A stretch of 64,000 nucleotides of DNA from JADFDG01 sp965232985 (GCA_965232985.1 CBDDRC010000039.1:62001-126000); one strand, 5' to 3'; positions 25,603-34,412 are shown, numbered from the stretch's first letter. Program-made: numbers and translations. Notes: generated by a model from the letters alone, not told the origin.

Positions 25603-25704
25603 TGCTTGGGTCATGCTGAGGAGCCCTGCGCCTGACGACTGTGCAGCGACGCATCAACCGCTTCGAGAGTTGCAGCGGATACCCGTGGTTGTTGCCGTCA
25701 GCGC

Positions 25705-26481
25705 CTAGGAAAACTGCGAAAAATCCGGCTTTCGCTTTTGCAGAAAAGCCCCGATCGCTTCCATTGCTTCCGGTGATTTGAGTCGCTCCAGAAATTCCAC
25801 GCCTTCCCTTGCCATGCCCTGGGCAAGTTGCGGAAACGCCGCTTTCATCTGCGCCTTGGTCAGGCGCACCGAGGCCGCCGGCTGTGCTGCCAGTTGCTCG
25901 GCTTTCGCCCAGGCTTTTTGCTGGTAGTCTGCGTCGTCGAACACGGCATTGACGATGCCATAGTCGCGTGCGTCGTCGGCGCCGAATGCCTCGCCCAGCA
26001 GCAACAGCTGCGCTGCCTTGCGATGGCCGATCAGCCATGGCAGCAACAGGCTTGAGCCTGCTTCCGGACACAAACCCAACGATACAAACGGCATCTGGAA
26101 GCGTGCACTTTTGCCGGCATAGGCAAGATCAACATGCAGCAACAGTGTGGTGCCAATACCAACCGCAGCGCCATTTACGGCGGCAATGATCGGCTTCTTT
26201 GCCAGGTGGAGCATCGTGAGCAGGCGCATGACCGGCGACTCGCCGTCAGTCGGCGGGTTCTGCATGAAATCGACCAGATCGTTGCCACTGGTGAAGCAGT
26301 CGGCTGTGCCGGTAATAAACAGCACGCGCAGACCAGGTTCATTCTCGACGCGCTCGACAGCATCGGCGAGCGCGGTATACATCGCATGGGTCAGCGCATT
26401 TTTCTTGTCCGGCCGGTTCAACGCCACGCGCAGGATCGCACCGCGTTGTTCAGTCAGCACATGACGATCATCATGGGACAT
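25705..26481 (-). CDS. Enoyl-CoA hydratase/isomerase family protein (isomerase-like)
   Basis: 258-aa crotonase-fold enzyme. The two oxyanion-hole segments are FTSGNDLVDF and NGAAVGIGTTLLLHVDLAY. Instead of the two-Glu pattern of hydratases it has LGLCPEAGSS, a single Glu in the position used by delta3,delta2-enoyl-CoA isomerases (PEGCSS in peroxisomal ECI). I therefore favour an isomerase for unsaturated chains. It lies 8 bp downstream of the thiolase-like gene, in the run OB-fold protein, thiolase-like protein, crotonase. The exact substrate is not deducible. Confidence 0.85.
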   Translation of the reverse strand: MSHDDRHVLTEQRGAILRVALNRPDKKNALTHAMYTALADAVERVENEPGLRVLFITGTADCFTSGNDLVDFMQNPPTDGESPVMRLLTMLHLAKKPIIAAVNGAAVGIGTTLLLHVDLAYAGKSARFQMPFVSLGLCPEAGSSLLLPWLIGHRKAAQLLLLGEAFGADDARDYGIVNAVFDDADYQQKAWAKAEQLAAQPAASVRLTKAQMKAAFPQLAQGMAREGVEFLERLKSPEAMEAIGAFLQKRKPDFSQFS

Positions 26482-26489
26482 ATGCGTGC

Positions 26490-27647
26490 TTATCCTCCCT
26501 CGCGTTGCAGCATGTGCATCACGCAGATGGAACCTGCGCCCATCATGTGCACCATGCCGTTTCTGGCGCCTGCCACCTGCCGTTTGCCGGCCTCACCACG
26601 CAATTGCGTAACGGCATCCCAGACCTGGGCAAGACCGGTGGGGCCGCCCGGATGGCCACGCGCCGTCAGGCCACCGTCGGGCGAGAAAGGAATGCGGCCG
26701 CCAATGGATGTTGCGCCTTCTGCAACGAGGCGATCGCCCTCGCCCTCGGCACAAAAACCCATCAATTCGTAGTACATCAACTCCTCGATGGGAAAGGCGT
26801 CGTGCACATGGACAAAACTGACATCTTTGGGCCCGATGCCGGTTTCTTCGTAAAGCGCTTCTGTCGTTCTTTGTGTCAACTCGCCCGGCCCCACCACGGC
26901 ACCCATAAACACATGACCATGGGTGTAGTGTTCCGATTTTGATTGCGAGCCCGTCACCTTGACCAGCGGCCGGCCATTGGCCAGTTTTTCCGCAATCGCC
27001 TTCGTCGCAACAATTGCACAGGCCGCACCACCACCGGCAGCGCACGACATCATCGAGGTGTGCGGGTAAGAAACCATTTTCGAGGCCATCACTTCCTCTA
27101 CCGTGACCTCATGAGCCGACTGCCGCTGCGCATACGGGTTGTGGCGCGCATGGTTCCAGTTCTTCGCGGCAATTTTGGCGAATGTCTCAATGGTTGTGCC
27201 CTGCTCGTACATGCGGCGCGTAGCCCACATGGCGAAAAACGCGGCGGGCAGAATAATGGAATCAATCTTCGGGTCTTCTGACATCATGAATTTCATCATG
27301 GTCATGCCCATTTTCATCATGTCGTCAAAACCCAGCGCCATGGCGATTTCACAATCGCCGGACTTGACAGCCCTGACTGCTTCACGGAACGCGGTAGACC
27401 CTGTGGCCGAGGCATTCTCGACATGGGTGATCGAGGCATTGTTCAGGCCAAAATCCTTGGCAAAACTGATGCCTTCCAGCATGTTGCCACCGAGATAACC
27501 ATTGTAAAGCTCGCCAACATCGCGGAATTTTATGCCGGCATCTGCCAACGCGGCCTTGCCTGCCACATAAGCCATCTCGCGTGCCGAAGGCGCCACGCGC
27601 TGAAACGGGTGCATGCCCACACCGATGACATAGACATCGTCAATCAT
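26490..27647 (-). CDS. Thiolase-superfamily protein (SCPx/Ltp-like), nucleophilic Cys replaced by Ser
   Basis: 385-aa protein with the SCP-x/lipid-transfer type thiolase fold. The usual acyl-accepting Cys (NNNCATGSTA in animal SCP-x) is Ser80 here (ENASATGSTA; codon TCG). The C-terminal Gly-His-Pro motif is present (ARGHPGGPTG, His332). Loss of the Cys argues against ordinary beta-ketothiolase chemistry. The mycobacterial steroid side-chain aldolase Ltp2 is a known thiolase-fold enzyme with a remodelled active site, and it works in complex with a DUF35 OB-fold partner. A DUF35-like gene lies 40 bp upstream here. So a retro-aldolase or other C-C bond enzyme is a reasonable alternative. A catalytically weak Ser thiolase cannot be excluded. 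Confidence 0.85.
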   Translation of the reverse strand: MIDDVYVIGVGMHPFQRVAPSAREMAYVAGKAALADAGIKFRDVGELYNGYLGGNMLEGISFAKDFGLNNASITHVENASATGSTAFREAVRAVKSGDCEIAMALGFDDMMKMGMTMMKFMMSEDPKIDSIILPAAFFAMWATRRMYEQGTTIETFAKIAAKNWNHARHNPYAQRQSAHEVTVEEVMASKMVSYPHTSMMSCAAGGGAACAIVATKAIAEKLANGRPLVKVTGSQSKSEHYTHGHVFMGAVVGPGELTQRTTEALYEETGIGPKDVSFVHVHDAFPIEELMYYELMGFCAEGEGDRLVAEGATSIGGRIPFSPDGGLTARGHPGGPTGLAQVWDAVTQLRGEAGKRQVAGARNGMVHMMGAGSICVMHMLQREGG

Positions 27648-27687
27648 GATTCACATCCGATTATTTAATAAAATAATGTGGCAAAAA

Positions 27688-28104
27688 TCAGGCGGGTTTG
27701 AAGCAAAACGTACAGAATTTCGTGTCACCTTTTTTGATGATCGGCTGTACATCCAGTTTCATTTTCATGCCGATCTTCCAATCACCCTGTTTGCCGGTAA
27801 TCTGTGACTGTATGCGGACATTGCCCGGCAAATCAATTTGGCCGACGCCGTGCCCGCCGCCACCCATCTGGGTTGCACCCATCACGGGCATCGAAATAAA
27901 GGTCCAGGAATACAAAATGCCTTCTGTTGGCAATTCAACGGTTTCTACCGGCTCTTCGGTAATCGGGCACTGCTTGCGGATCGGAAAATAATGCTGATTG
28001 GCTGCCTTGCTGTATGAACCCAGCAGCGCTATGGAGCCATCTTCGTGAATAACGAAGTAACCTTCCTCCAAAGGCCTGATGGCTTCCGGTGACTGTGTCG
28101 ACAT
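27688..28104 (-). CDS. DUF35-like OB-fold partner of the thiolase-like protein
   Basis: 138-aa protein with the DUF35/OB-fold layout: N-terminal helix, a short ribbon region, then an OB barrel (GILYSWTFISMPVMG, GVGQIDLPGNVRIQSQITG, WKIGMKMKLDVQPI). In classic members the ribbon carries four zinc-binding Cys. Here the region reads LLGSYSKAANQHYFPIRKQCPIT, retaining only Cys46. A different CxxC pair (131, 134) sits at the C-terminus. Zinc binding is therefore doubtful or rearranged. DUF35 proteins form complexes with thiolase-like enzymes, channelling acyl-CoA. Position 40 bp upstream of the Ser80 thiolase-like gene supports such a complex. Confidence 0.8.
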   Translation of the reverse strand: MSTQSPEAIRPLEEGYFVIHEDGSIALLGSYSKAANQHYFPIRKQCPITEEPVETVELPTEGILYSWTFISMPVMGATQMGGGGHGVGQIDLPGNVRIQSQITGKQGDWKIGMKMKLDVQPIIKKGDTKFCTFCFKPA

Positions 28105-28243
28105 GTTGCTCGCCTCTGTGGTCAGTGGTCAGTAGGGTTGACTCCTTGCCCGGCAGCAGACCAGGACAACGGCGGGCCGGAGTATGCCACGCGCGCGCGA
28201 CAGGGTGGATACCCACGAAAGCATCCGGCGCTCCCCAGCCCGC

Positions 28244-30634
28244 TCACGCCACCGCGTGCCAACGACGCAGCACCGCCTCCAGGGTGGGCAGTGACAACGG
28301 CTTGGGCAAATGATCGCTCATGCCCGCCGCAAGGCACCGCTCGCGGTGCTCCGGCAGGGCATGAGCGGTGAGCGCGATGATAGGCAGCGGCGGCAAGCCC
28401 AGGGCTTTTTCCCGGGCACGCACCCGCCGGGCAGCCTCATAACCGTCCATGACCGGCATTTCGCAATCCATCAGCACCAGATCAAAAACGGCGCCACCTT
28501 CCAGCAGACTCAGCACCTCACGGCCATTACCGCACATGACCGAATTGATACCGAGCACGTTGAGCAATCCGGCAATGACCAATTGATTCACAGCGTTGTC
28601 TTCTGCCACCAGCACCCGCAGCCCGGCAAGCGGCGATTGATCGGCACGAGCTGAACTGTTCGCGATTACGTGCGGCGCATCGATTTTTTGCAGCAACACC
28701 GTGAACCAGAAGGTAGCGCCATGTCCTGGCGTACTACGCACACCGATCCGACCATCCATCATCTCCACCAACTGGCGACTGATGGCCAAGCCCAGCCCGG
28801 TGCCACCATAGTTACGGGTGACGGACGAATCGGCCTGATTAAACGCCTGAAACAGCCGTTCACTATCGGCCACGTTGAGACCAATGCCGGAATCCTCAAC
28901 CTGCACACTCAAATAAAAATCCTGCGCTGTTTTGCCCGGCATGCTGCTGGCACGCAAAAGAACATGGCCTTGGCTGGTAAATTTTACGGCGTTGCCAAGC
29001 AGGTTGAGCAGCACCTGGCGCAAATGCCCCGCATCGCCGCGTACCCACTCCGGCAGGTTTTCGTCGATTTCCGCCCGCATAATGAGCGACTTTTCCATGG
29101 CAGTGACAGTCACCATGCCAAAGCATTCGTCGAGAAGATCACGCAGTCTGAAGTCGACATGATCCAACCGCATATGCCCGGCACTGATTTTTGAGTAATC
29201 GAGAACGCTGTTGATGATGGCAAGCAGAGATTTTCCTGCGCCTTGCAGCATCTCAATATGGCGGCGCTGCTCCGGATTGAGGCGACTAACGGCAAGCAAC
29301 TGGCTGATACCGAGCACAGCATTCATGGGGGTGCGAATTTCATGGCTCATGGTCGCCAGAAAATCACTCTTGGCAGTATTTTCTGCACGCGCACGCATAA
29401 TTTCTTTTTCATGCAGCAGCCGCTCATTGTTGAGCGTATTGATTCGGTTGGCCAGCGCCAGCGACAAGAGAACCAACTGCGCGCTGAAACCGGCCTGCAT
29501 GACGCGCAAGGCGATATCCAACCTGAAGAGAAACCCGTAACTGGCCAGAGCGGCGATCATCTCGGTCAACAAAAAAATACCCCAGGCCAGTAAAAAAATA
29601 GGCGCCTGAGCCTGGCCCGCTCGCCAGCCCTTGACTCCCACATATAAAAGAAGCGGCATATCGAGCAAAATAAGCGCTGGCAGAAAACGGGAGATATGGC
29701 CCAGTGGCAGAAAAATGTTGGCGATGGCACCAACAATAAAAAGACAGACGACCGCCTTGATAAGCCTGTCAAGGCGAGGCCATTGCCACGCTGCCAAAAA
29801 TTCACGCGTAAACAGTGTGCCCGCACACAGAAAACAAAAAATAAAAACGTGTGGTGCACGGCTATTCCAGTCTGGCCAGCCGGGCCACCAAGGATAGCTG
29901 ACCCCCTGTATCGTGCTGAAAAACAGCAGGGCGAAACTCAAGTGCGCAAGATAGTATCCATAAAATTTTTCGCGCGTCCTCAGCCACAGAAAGAGATTGT
30001 AAAAGAACAGCCCTATGCCAATGCCGAAAAAAATACCCTGCCACCACTGCCTGTCAATGCGACTTTCGGTAAAAGCAGTGCCGTCGCTGATGCTGACTGG
30101 CACCACGAAGGGGGTATGAGTCTCAACCTGCAAGTAATAGTCCTGTGCCTGCCAAGCCGCCAGATGCAGAGGAAAACCAATCGAACTCATCTGCAGGGAT
30201 CGGTCGGCGTAAGGCTCGGCGCTCCCCGCAATCAACACCTTGACGCGCTCGCCTTCCAGCATGAAAAGCCGCACATGATCGAGTACGGCAAAATCGATGC
30301 CTAATACCAGCGCCAACGGCTCGGCACTGCTGTTGGCCAGACGAAACCGGAACCAGCAAGAATAGGCTTGATAACCGAACGATATGCGCTCATTGCTCAG
30401 CGGGTGGTAAGCGAGATTGCGCGCCGTATCCAGGTCATCGACGCGATAGCCCGGACAGCTGTAAAGCAGCGACGGCTCCAGCGCGGTTTTGGTTACCGGA
30501 TTCTTGAGCGCTAACGCCTTTGGCTCAACAGCTTCAACAGCTTCAACAGCCCAAGCCTGCGCCAGCACAGCCAGCCACAGCAGGCCGGCCGCCAGGAAAT
30601 ACTTGGCAATCGACAGGTTATTCGCGCCGTCCAT
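28244..30634 (-). CDS. Hybrid sensor histidine kinase, 7TMR-DISM type
   Basis: 796-aa membrane sensor. Order: signal peptide, an extracytoplasmic 7TMR-DISM-like beta domain (about 30-175), seven transmembrane helices (about 190-400), a short coiled coil, HisKA with the phospho-His near 430 (MSHEIRTPMN), HATPase (N box LLGNAVKFT, GIGLN, GGTGLGLAISRQ), and a C-terminal receiver with Asp near 720 (LVLMDCEMPVMDGYEA). 7TMR-DISM sensors are thought to detect carbohydrates or other small ligands. No phosphotransfer protein or output regulator is next to it. ATG 30634 is preferred for its CAGGATCTGCC ribosome site. It begins 17 bp after the transglutaminase-like gene. Confidence 0.93.
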   Translation of the reverse strand: MDGANNLSIAKYFLAAGLLWLAVLAQAWAVEAVEAVEPKALALKNPVTKTALEPSLLYSCPGYRVDDLDTARNLAYHPLSNERISFGYQAYSCWFRFRLANSSAEPLALVLGIDFAVLDHVRLFMLEGERVKVLIAGSAEPYADRSLQMSSIGFPLHLAAWQAQDYYLQVETHTPFVVPVSISDGTAFTESRIDRQWWQGIFFGIGIGLFFYNLFLWLRTREKFYGYYLAHLSFALLFFSTIQGVSYPWWPGWPDWNSRAPHVFIFCFLCAGTLFTREFLAAWQWPRLDRLIKAVVCLFIVGAIANIFLPLGHISRFLPALILLDMPLLLYVGVKGWRAGQAQAPIFLLAWGIFLLTEMIAALASYGFLFRLDIALRVMQAGFSAQLVLLSLALANRINTLNNERLLHEKEIMRARAENTAKSDFLATMSHEIRTPMNAVLGISQLLAVSRLNPEQRRHIEMLQGAGKSLLAIINSVLDYSKISAGHMRLDHVDFRLRDLLDECFGMVTVTAMEKSLIMRAEIDENLPEWVRGDAGHLRQVLLNLLGNAVKFTSQGHVLLRASSMPGKTAQDFYLSVQVEDSGIGLNVADSERLFQAFNQADSSVTRNYGGTGLGLAISRQLVEMMDGRIGVRSTPGHGATFWFTVLLQKIDAPHVIANSSARADQSPLAGLRVLVAEDNAVNQLVIAGLLNVLGINSVMCGNGREVLSLLEGGAVFDLVLMDCEMPVMDGYEAARRVRAREKALGLPPLPIIALTAHALPEHRERCLAAGMSDHLPKPLSLPTLEAVLRRWHAVA
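30526..30550 (-). repeat. 9-bp tandem repeat at the signal-peptide end of the sensor kinase
   Basis: About 2.7 copies of CAACAGCTT encode repeated Ala-Val-Glu just after the signal peptide. The unit is a multiple of three, so copy changes alter the linker length but not the frame. Confidence 0.7.
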
Positions 30635-30651
30635 GGCAGATCCTGACATCC

Positions 30652-31299
30652 TTACTTCGACATCGCATTCATGGCCGTCATCATGATGGGATAACGCCTG
30701 GCGTACTCCCCGAAAATCAGTTCCGGATCGAGATCGTTCATCGGTGCGTGGTAACGCAGATATTCCATGCGCAATCTGCCCTGACTGTTTTCTATTTCCT
30801 GGAAAATAGCGTCGTTTTCACCATCGAATTCCAGGGCCGGCGATTTCATCTTCTCGCACAGCTCGCGATTGAACGCCGGCGTGAGTTTTACCCAACGCCC
30901 GCCCAGAAAAAAATCCGCGTAGCCGTGATAGTAAAAAATATCGGTGCCCATCACCTGGGTCAGTTGCGGGCTGGTGAAGTGGTTGCGCACATCTGCAAAC
31001 CCCAGACGGGTGGGAATACCGGCAGCACGACCAACGGCTGCCAGCAGCACTGCCTTGCCAACACAATAACTGCGACCCTGACTCAACACATGGCTGGCCC
31101 GCAAGCCGTCGGCATCCAGCGTGCAGCTGAACGGGTCATACCGAATATCGTCACGAACTGCGTAGTAAAGGGCGATAGCGCGCTCGCGCTCACTGCCCGC
31201 ACCGGCACACACCTTGTCGACATAGGCGCGTACGGCGTCTTGATCGTGATCGAGATAACGGGTGGCTTGCAGATACTCCGGCGTGTTCATGTCATTCAT
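30652..31299 (-). CDS. Transglutaminase-like domain protein
   Basis: 215-aa protein of the transglutaminase-like (papain-fold) superfamily. The candidate nucleophile is Cys79 (GRSYCVGKAVLLAAVGRAAGIPTRLGFADVRNHF) and the general base is His125 (YYHGYADFF). The usual third residue Asp is not obvious; Asn144 in LTPAFN is a candidate. No signal peptide is seen, so it may be a cytoplasmic amidase or protease. Bacterial members include peptidases and amidases rather than true crosslinkers. It lies 17 bp upstream of the hybrid kinase and is probably cotranscribed, so it may take part in the same response. Confidence 0.82.
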   Translation of the reverse strand: MNDMNTPEYLQATRYLDHDQDAVRAYVDKVCAGAGSERERAIALYYAVRDDIRYDPFSCTLDADGLRASHVLSQGRSYCVGKAVLLAAVGRAAGIPTRLGFADVRNHFTSPQLTQVMGTDIFYYHGYADFFLGGRWVKLTPAFNRELCEKMKSPALEFDGENDAIFQEIENSQGRLRMEYLRYHAPMNDLDPELIFGEYARRYPIMMTAMNAMSK

Positions 31300-31379
31300 G
31301 TCAAGGGCCCGTTGTAAATGGAATTTTCAGCAGATTGCATTATATGGGAGTCGATTAGCAACATCACAGACAACGCCGA

Positions 31380-32177
31380 TCAGCGGCCTTGCCAGCGTGG
31401 CGCGCGTTTTTCGGCAAACGCCCGCGGCCCCTCGATGGCATCCTGACTGGCATATACCGGCTTATATATTTTCTCCGCGTTGCGCAGGCCCTGATCACAA
31501 CCGAGGCTCGTCGCTTCGTTCAAGCATTGCTTCGCAGCCATCACCGACAACGGCGCCGCCACGGCAATACGCCGCGCCAGATCCTGCGCACGCGCCAGTA
31601 CCGCCTCCGGTGTTGCCTCCAGATAATTAAGGAACCCCACCTGATACAGGCGCTCGGCCGGAAGCATGTCGCCGGTCAGCACGGTTTCCTTCAACAGGGC
31701 CTGCGGCATCATCCACAACAACGGTACCGCCCAGGGTGAACCGCGCCCCACCTTCACTTCGGTAATGCCGCCCTGCGTGCCGGCCAAGCCCACCCGCAAA
31801 TCACAACTCAACGCCAACGCCATGCCACCCGCCGGGAAATGCCCGTTGATGGCAGCGATCACCGGCTTGCGCATGGCACGCATGCTGTGATTGAAAGGGT
31901 CGGTCAGATGTTCCAGGATGTCCTTGCCCGTTTCGGCCTTGAGCCTTGCCGCTTCGCGCAAATCCATGCCGGCACAAAAAGTACCGCATGCGGTGGCAGT
32001 CAGTATCGCTACGCGCACTGCCGGATCATTCTCAAGCTTCTGCCAGGCATCATGCAGCAGACGCGTCAGCAAGGGTGTCAAGGCATTGCGCCGCTCGGGA
32101 CGATTGAGTGTAAGGGTAGCGATGCCGTTATCGACGGCGTACAAGAGTTCGCTTTGCGGATGATTTTGTTCCGACAT
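31380..32177 (-). CDS. Enoyl-CoA hydratase family protein
   Basis: 265-aa crotonase-fold enzyme. Oxyanion-hole segments are FCAGMDLREA and NGHFPAGGMALALSCDLRVG. The catalytic region has GGITEVKVGRGSPW, with a Glu at the hydratase position. It differs from the gene at 25.7 kb, which looks like an isomerase. It should add water to, or otherwise process, 2-enoyl-CoA intermediates of fatty-acid or side-chain degradation. Its start is only 32 bp from the start of the divergent esterase gene, so at least one promoter must overlap coding sequence. Confidence 0.88.
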   Translation of the reverse strand: MSEQNHPQSELLYAVDNGIATLTLNRPERRNALTPLLTRLLHDAWQKLENDPAVRVAILTATACGTFCAGMDLREAARLKAETGKDILEHLTDPFNHSMRAMRKPVIAAINGHFPAGGMALALSCDLRVGLAGTQGGITEVKVGRGSPWAVPLLWMMPQALLKETVLTGDMLPAERLYQVGFLNYLEATPEAVLARAQDLARRIAVAAPLSVMAAKQCLNEATSLGCDQGLRNAEKIYKPVYASQDAIEGPRAFAEKRAPRWQGR

Positions 32178-32209
32178 GAATGACTTTTCCTGGTGAGAAA
32201 AAATTCCTG

Positions 32210-33100
32210 ATGCGCACTTATTGGTTCATCTGCGGCCTGATCCTGCTGCTGGCAGCAGGCGCCCTGGCGGGCAGGCTGCATTGGGGCGATGCGCTGCAAC
32301 CAGCCGATGCCTCCTATGCAAGCCAGTATGCAGAAAACCTGTCTGCCGGCTGCGCGCAAGGTTCGCGCCCCGCCGTCGCCGGTGCCAGCCTGAACCGGAC
32401 GACCCATCGTACCCCGGGTGGTGTGCCCTATCGGGTCATCACCCCGCGCAATTACGACGCACGACACGCGCACCCCTTGCTGTTGGTGTATGCCCCGGCT
32501 GGCATCGGCATGGGTTTGTCCGAGCGCTTTGCCGGGCTGACCCGGGTGGCAACGGCGGCCGGCTTTGTGATTGTTTATGTGAGCAGCATCCGGCTCAATC
32601 CGGCGGCAGTCACTGAACTGGCAACCGTGCCTGCCGCCGTGGCCGCGCACTGGTGCATTGATCCGGCGCGGATATATGCCGCCGGCCATTCCGATGGCGG
32701 CACCGTGGCGCAGGCGCTCGCCATCCTCCCCGAACACCAGGGCACGATTCGCGCCATCGTCGCCAGCGGCGCCGGCTGGCGCGCCGGCGACTTTGCCGCA
32801 CAGGCATGCCCTGCGCCCATGCCGGTATTGATTCTGCACGGCGCTGATGACAGCCACTTCCCACACTATGGTCGCGACGCCGCGCGCTGGTGGTCGGCCT
32901 GCAACCTGTGCGCAAACGAAGCGCCGGAAGACACCGTCGGCATGCAGGCCGACGGCTGCCACCACTACACCGGCTGCGCTGCCGAGACGGTCTATTGCGA
33001 ACCTGCATTCACGCACTGGCGCTGGGCCGGCGAACCGCAACAGATCCTTTCCTTCCTGGCGCGGCACGCCGGCATCTTCCAGCCTGACACTGCTCAGTAG
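32210..33100 (+). CDS. Poly(3-hydroxybutyrate) depolymerase/feruloyl-esterase-like hydrolase
   Basis: 296-aa alpha/beta hydrolase of the LpqC/PHB-depolymerase-like group. An N-terminal hydrophobic segment (residues 3-20) is a signal anchor or signal peptide. The nucleophile elbow is GHSDGG, the acid is in LHGADDSHFPHYG, and the likely catalytic His is in DGCHHYTGC. Several Cys near the end could form disulfides, consistent with export. The ATG at 32210 is chosen because the membrane segment follows directly and GGTGAG lies upstream; ATG 32180 is possible. The 3' end overlaps the converging acyl-CoA dehydrogenase by 7 bp. Natural substrate unknown; a polyester or aromatic ester is suggested by family. 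Confidence 0.8.
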   Translation: MRTYWFICGLILLLAAGALAGRLHWGDALQPADASYASQYAENLSAGCAQGSRPAVAGASLNRTTHRTPGGVPYRVITPRNYDARHAHPLLLVYAPAGIGMGLSERFAGLTRVATAAGFVIVYVSSIRLNPAAVTELATVPAAVAAHWCIDPARIYAAGHSDGGTVAQALAILPEHQGTIRAIVASGAGWRAGDFAAQACPAPMPVLILHGADDSHFPHYGRDAARWWSACNLCANEAPEDTVGMQADGCHHYTGCAAETVYCEPAFTHWRWAGEPQQILSFLARHAGIFQPDTAQ

Positions 33101-34278
33101 GACTTCGGCATTCCCAGCACATGCTCGCCGATATAGTTGAGCAACATCTCGTTGTTGATCGGGGCGATTTCCATCAACCGGATCATTGGCCACAACGTGA
33201 TGATGTCGTAGTCGCGATCGAACGCGTAACCGCCGTGGGTCTGGATGGCTGCGTCCATGGCTGCTACCGCTGCGCGTGACGCCAGCAGCTTGGCCATGTT
33301 GGCGTGCGCACCGGCGTCTTCGCCGGCATCGAAACGTTCCGCCGCGCTGTACGTCATCAGCCGTGCCGCTTCCAACTCTGCCTTGGCCAGCGCCAGACGG
33401 TGCTGCAGCGCCTGGTAGCCACCGATCGGTTTGCCGAATGGCTTGCGATCGAGTGAATAGGCGACTGCTTTTTTCAGCACGTAATCGCCAAGCCCCAATG
33501 CCGCCGACGCCGCGAGCAGCCGCTCGGAATTCAACCCCTCGAACATGAGCTTCGCGCCCTTGCCGGCTTCACCGATCAGCGCCTCGGCCGGCAGACGCAC
33601 ATTGTCGAAAAACACCATGTACTGGCGTTCTGCGGTTTCCACCTGGATGTTGAGCAGTTGCAACTGGATGCCGGGCGACTTCATGTCGATCACAAACAGC
33701 GACATGCCTTCCGTGCGATGTTTCACCTCGGATGCTTTCTGCGTGCGCGCAATCACCAGCATGAAATCCGCATCGCGGGCGCCGGAAATAAACACCTTCT
33801 GACCGTTGAGCACCCAGCCGTCGCCATCGCGGGCCGCAAAAGTGCTCATGTTGAAACTGTTGGTGCCGGCGTTGGGTTCGGTGATTGCGAAACACAGCTT
33901 GACCGAACCGTCGCAGGTCGGCGTGACGAATTTGGCAATCTGCCCGGGTGTGCCGTGCCGAATGATGGGCACGCGACTTAAGCCCGTAACCACCAGGAAC
34001 AGCGTCGGCACACCGCCCAGAGCGAGTGCTTCACCCAGCGCGACAATCTCGACCACGCCACCACCGGAACCGCCATGCTCCTCAGGCACCGACAGGCCCA
34101 GCAAGCCGTACTCACCCATCGCCCGCCACATTTCCTCAGGGAAACGGTCTTTCTTGATGCAGTCGAGAATGTAGGAGCGCGGATATTTTTCGGAAATGCC
34201 GCGGGTGGCGTCCTGTACGGTGCGAATACGGGTAGCCAGTGACTCGGCAACAGGTTCGGAAGCGCTTGTTGTTTTCAT
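33094..34278 (-). CDS. Acyl-CoA dehydrogenase family protein
   Basis: 394-aa FAD enzyme with the three-domain acyl-CoA dehydrogenase fold: CFAITEPNAGTN (FAD/substrate loop), GWVLNGQKVFISGA, SERLLAASAALGLGDYV, and QTHGGYAFDRDY. The catalytic Glu of medium-chain enzymes (YEGTS) is replaced by MEIAPINNEM, and the alternative base seen in isovaleryl/long-chain enzymes (REAFG) reads RKPFG. So I see no usual general base. ATG 34278 follows GAGGCATTGCC. It overlaps the converging hydrolase end by 7 bp. Oxidation of an unusual acyl-CoA, or a non-standard reaction, is possible. The family call itself is secure. Confidence 0.9.
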   Translation of the reverse strand: MKTTSASEPVAESLATRIRTVQDATRGISEKYPRSYILDCIKKDRFPEEMWRAMGEYGLLGLSVPEEHGGSGGGVVEIVALGEALALGGVPTLFLVVTGLSRVPIIRHGTPGQIAKFVTPTCDGSVKLCFAITEPNAGTNSFNMSTFAARDGDGWVLNGQKVFISGARDADFMLVIARTQKASEVKHRTEGMSLFVIDMKSPGIQLQLLNIQVETAERQYMVFFDNVRLPAEALIGEAGKGAKLMFEGLNSERLLAASAALGLGDYVLKKAVAYSLDRKPFGKPIGGYQALQHRLALAKAELEAARLMTYSAAERFDAGEDAGAHANMAKLLASRAAVAAMDAAIQTHGGYAFDRDYDIITLWPMIRLMEIAPINNEMLLNYIGEHVLGMPKSY

Positions 34279-34395
34279 GGCAATGCCTCGGTTGAAAATC
34301 GCAGCGCAGGACAGTAGCACACCGACCCTTTGCGTAAAGGCGGCCAGCGCGCTCAGGCATTACTCCTACGACCAGCGGTCAGCGCGCCCGGTTGC

Positions 34396-34412
34396 GCTTC
34401 CCGCAGGGAAGC
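34396..34412. repeat. Inverted repeat between divergent acyl-CoA genes
   Basis: GCTTCCC-GCA-GGGAAGC, two perfect 7-bp arms, lies in the 250-bp gap between the acyl-CoA dehydrogenase and the acyl-CoA ligase. A 10-bp palindrome ACCGGCCGGT lies 58 bp further right. Either could be an operator for a regulator of both genes; no T-tract follows. Confidence 0.4.

Noticed and set aside
30526..30550. Phase-variable repeat in the sensor kinase
   Set aside because: The 9-bp unit keeps the frame and there are fewer than three copies, so on/off switching is not possible.
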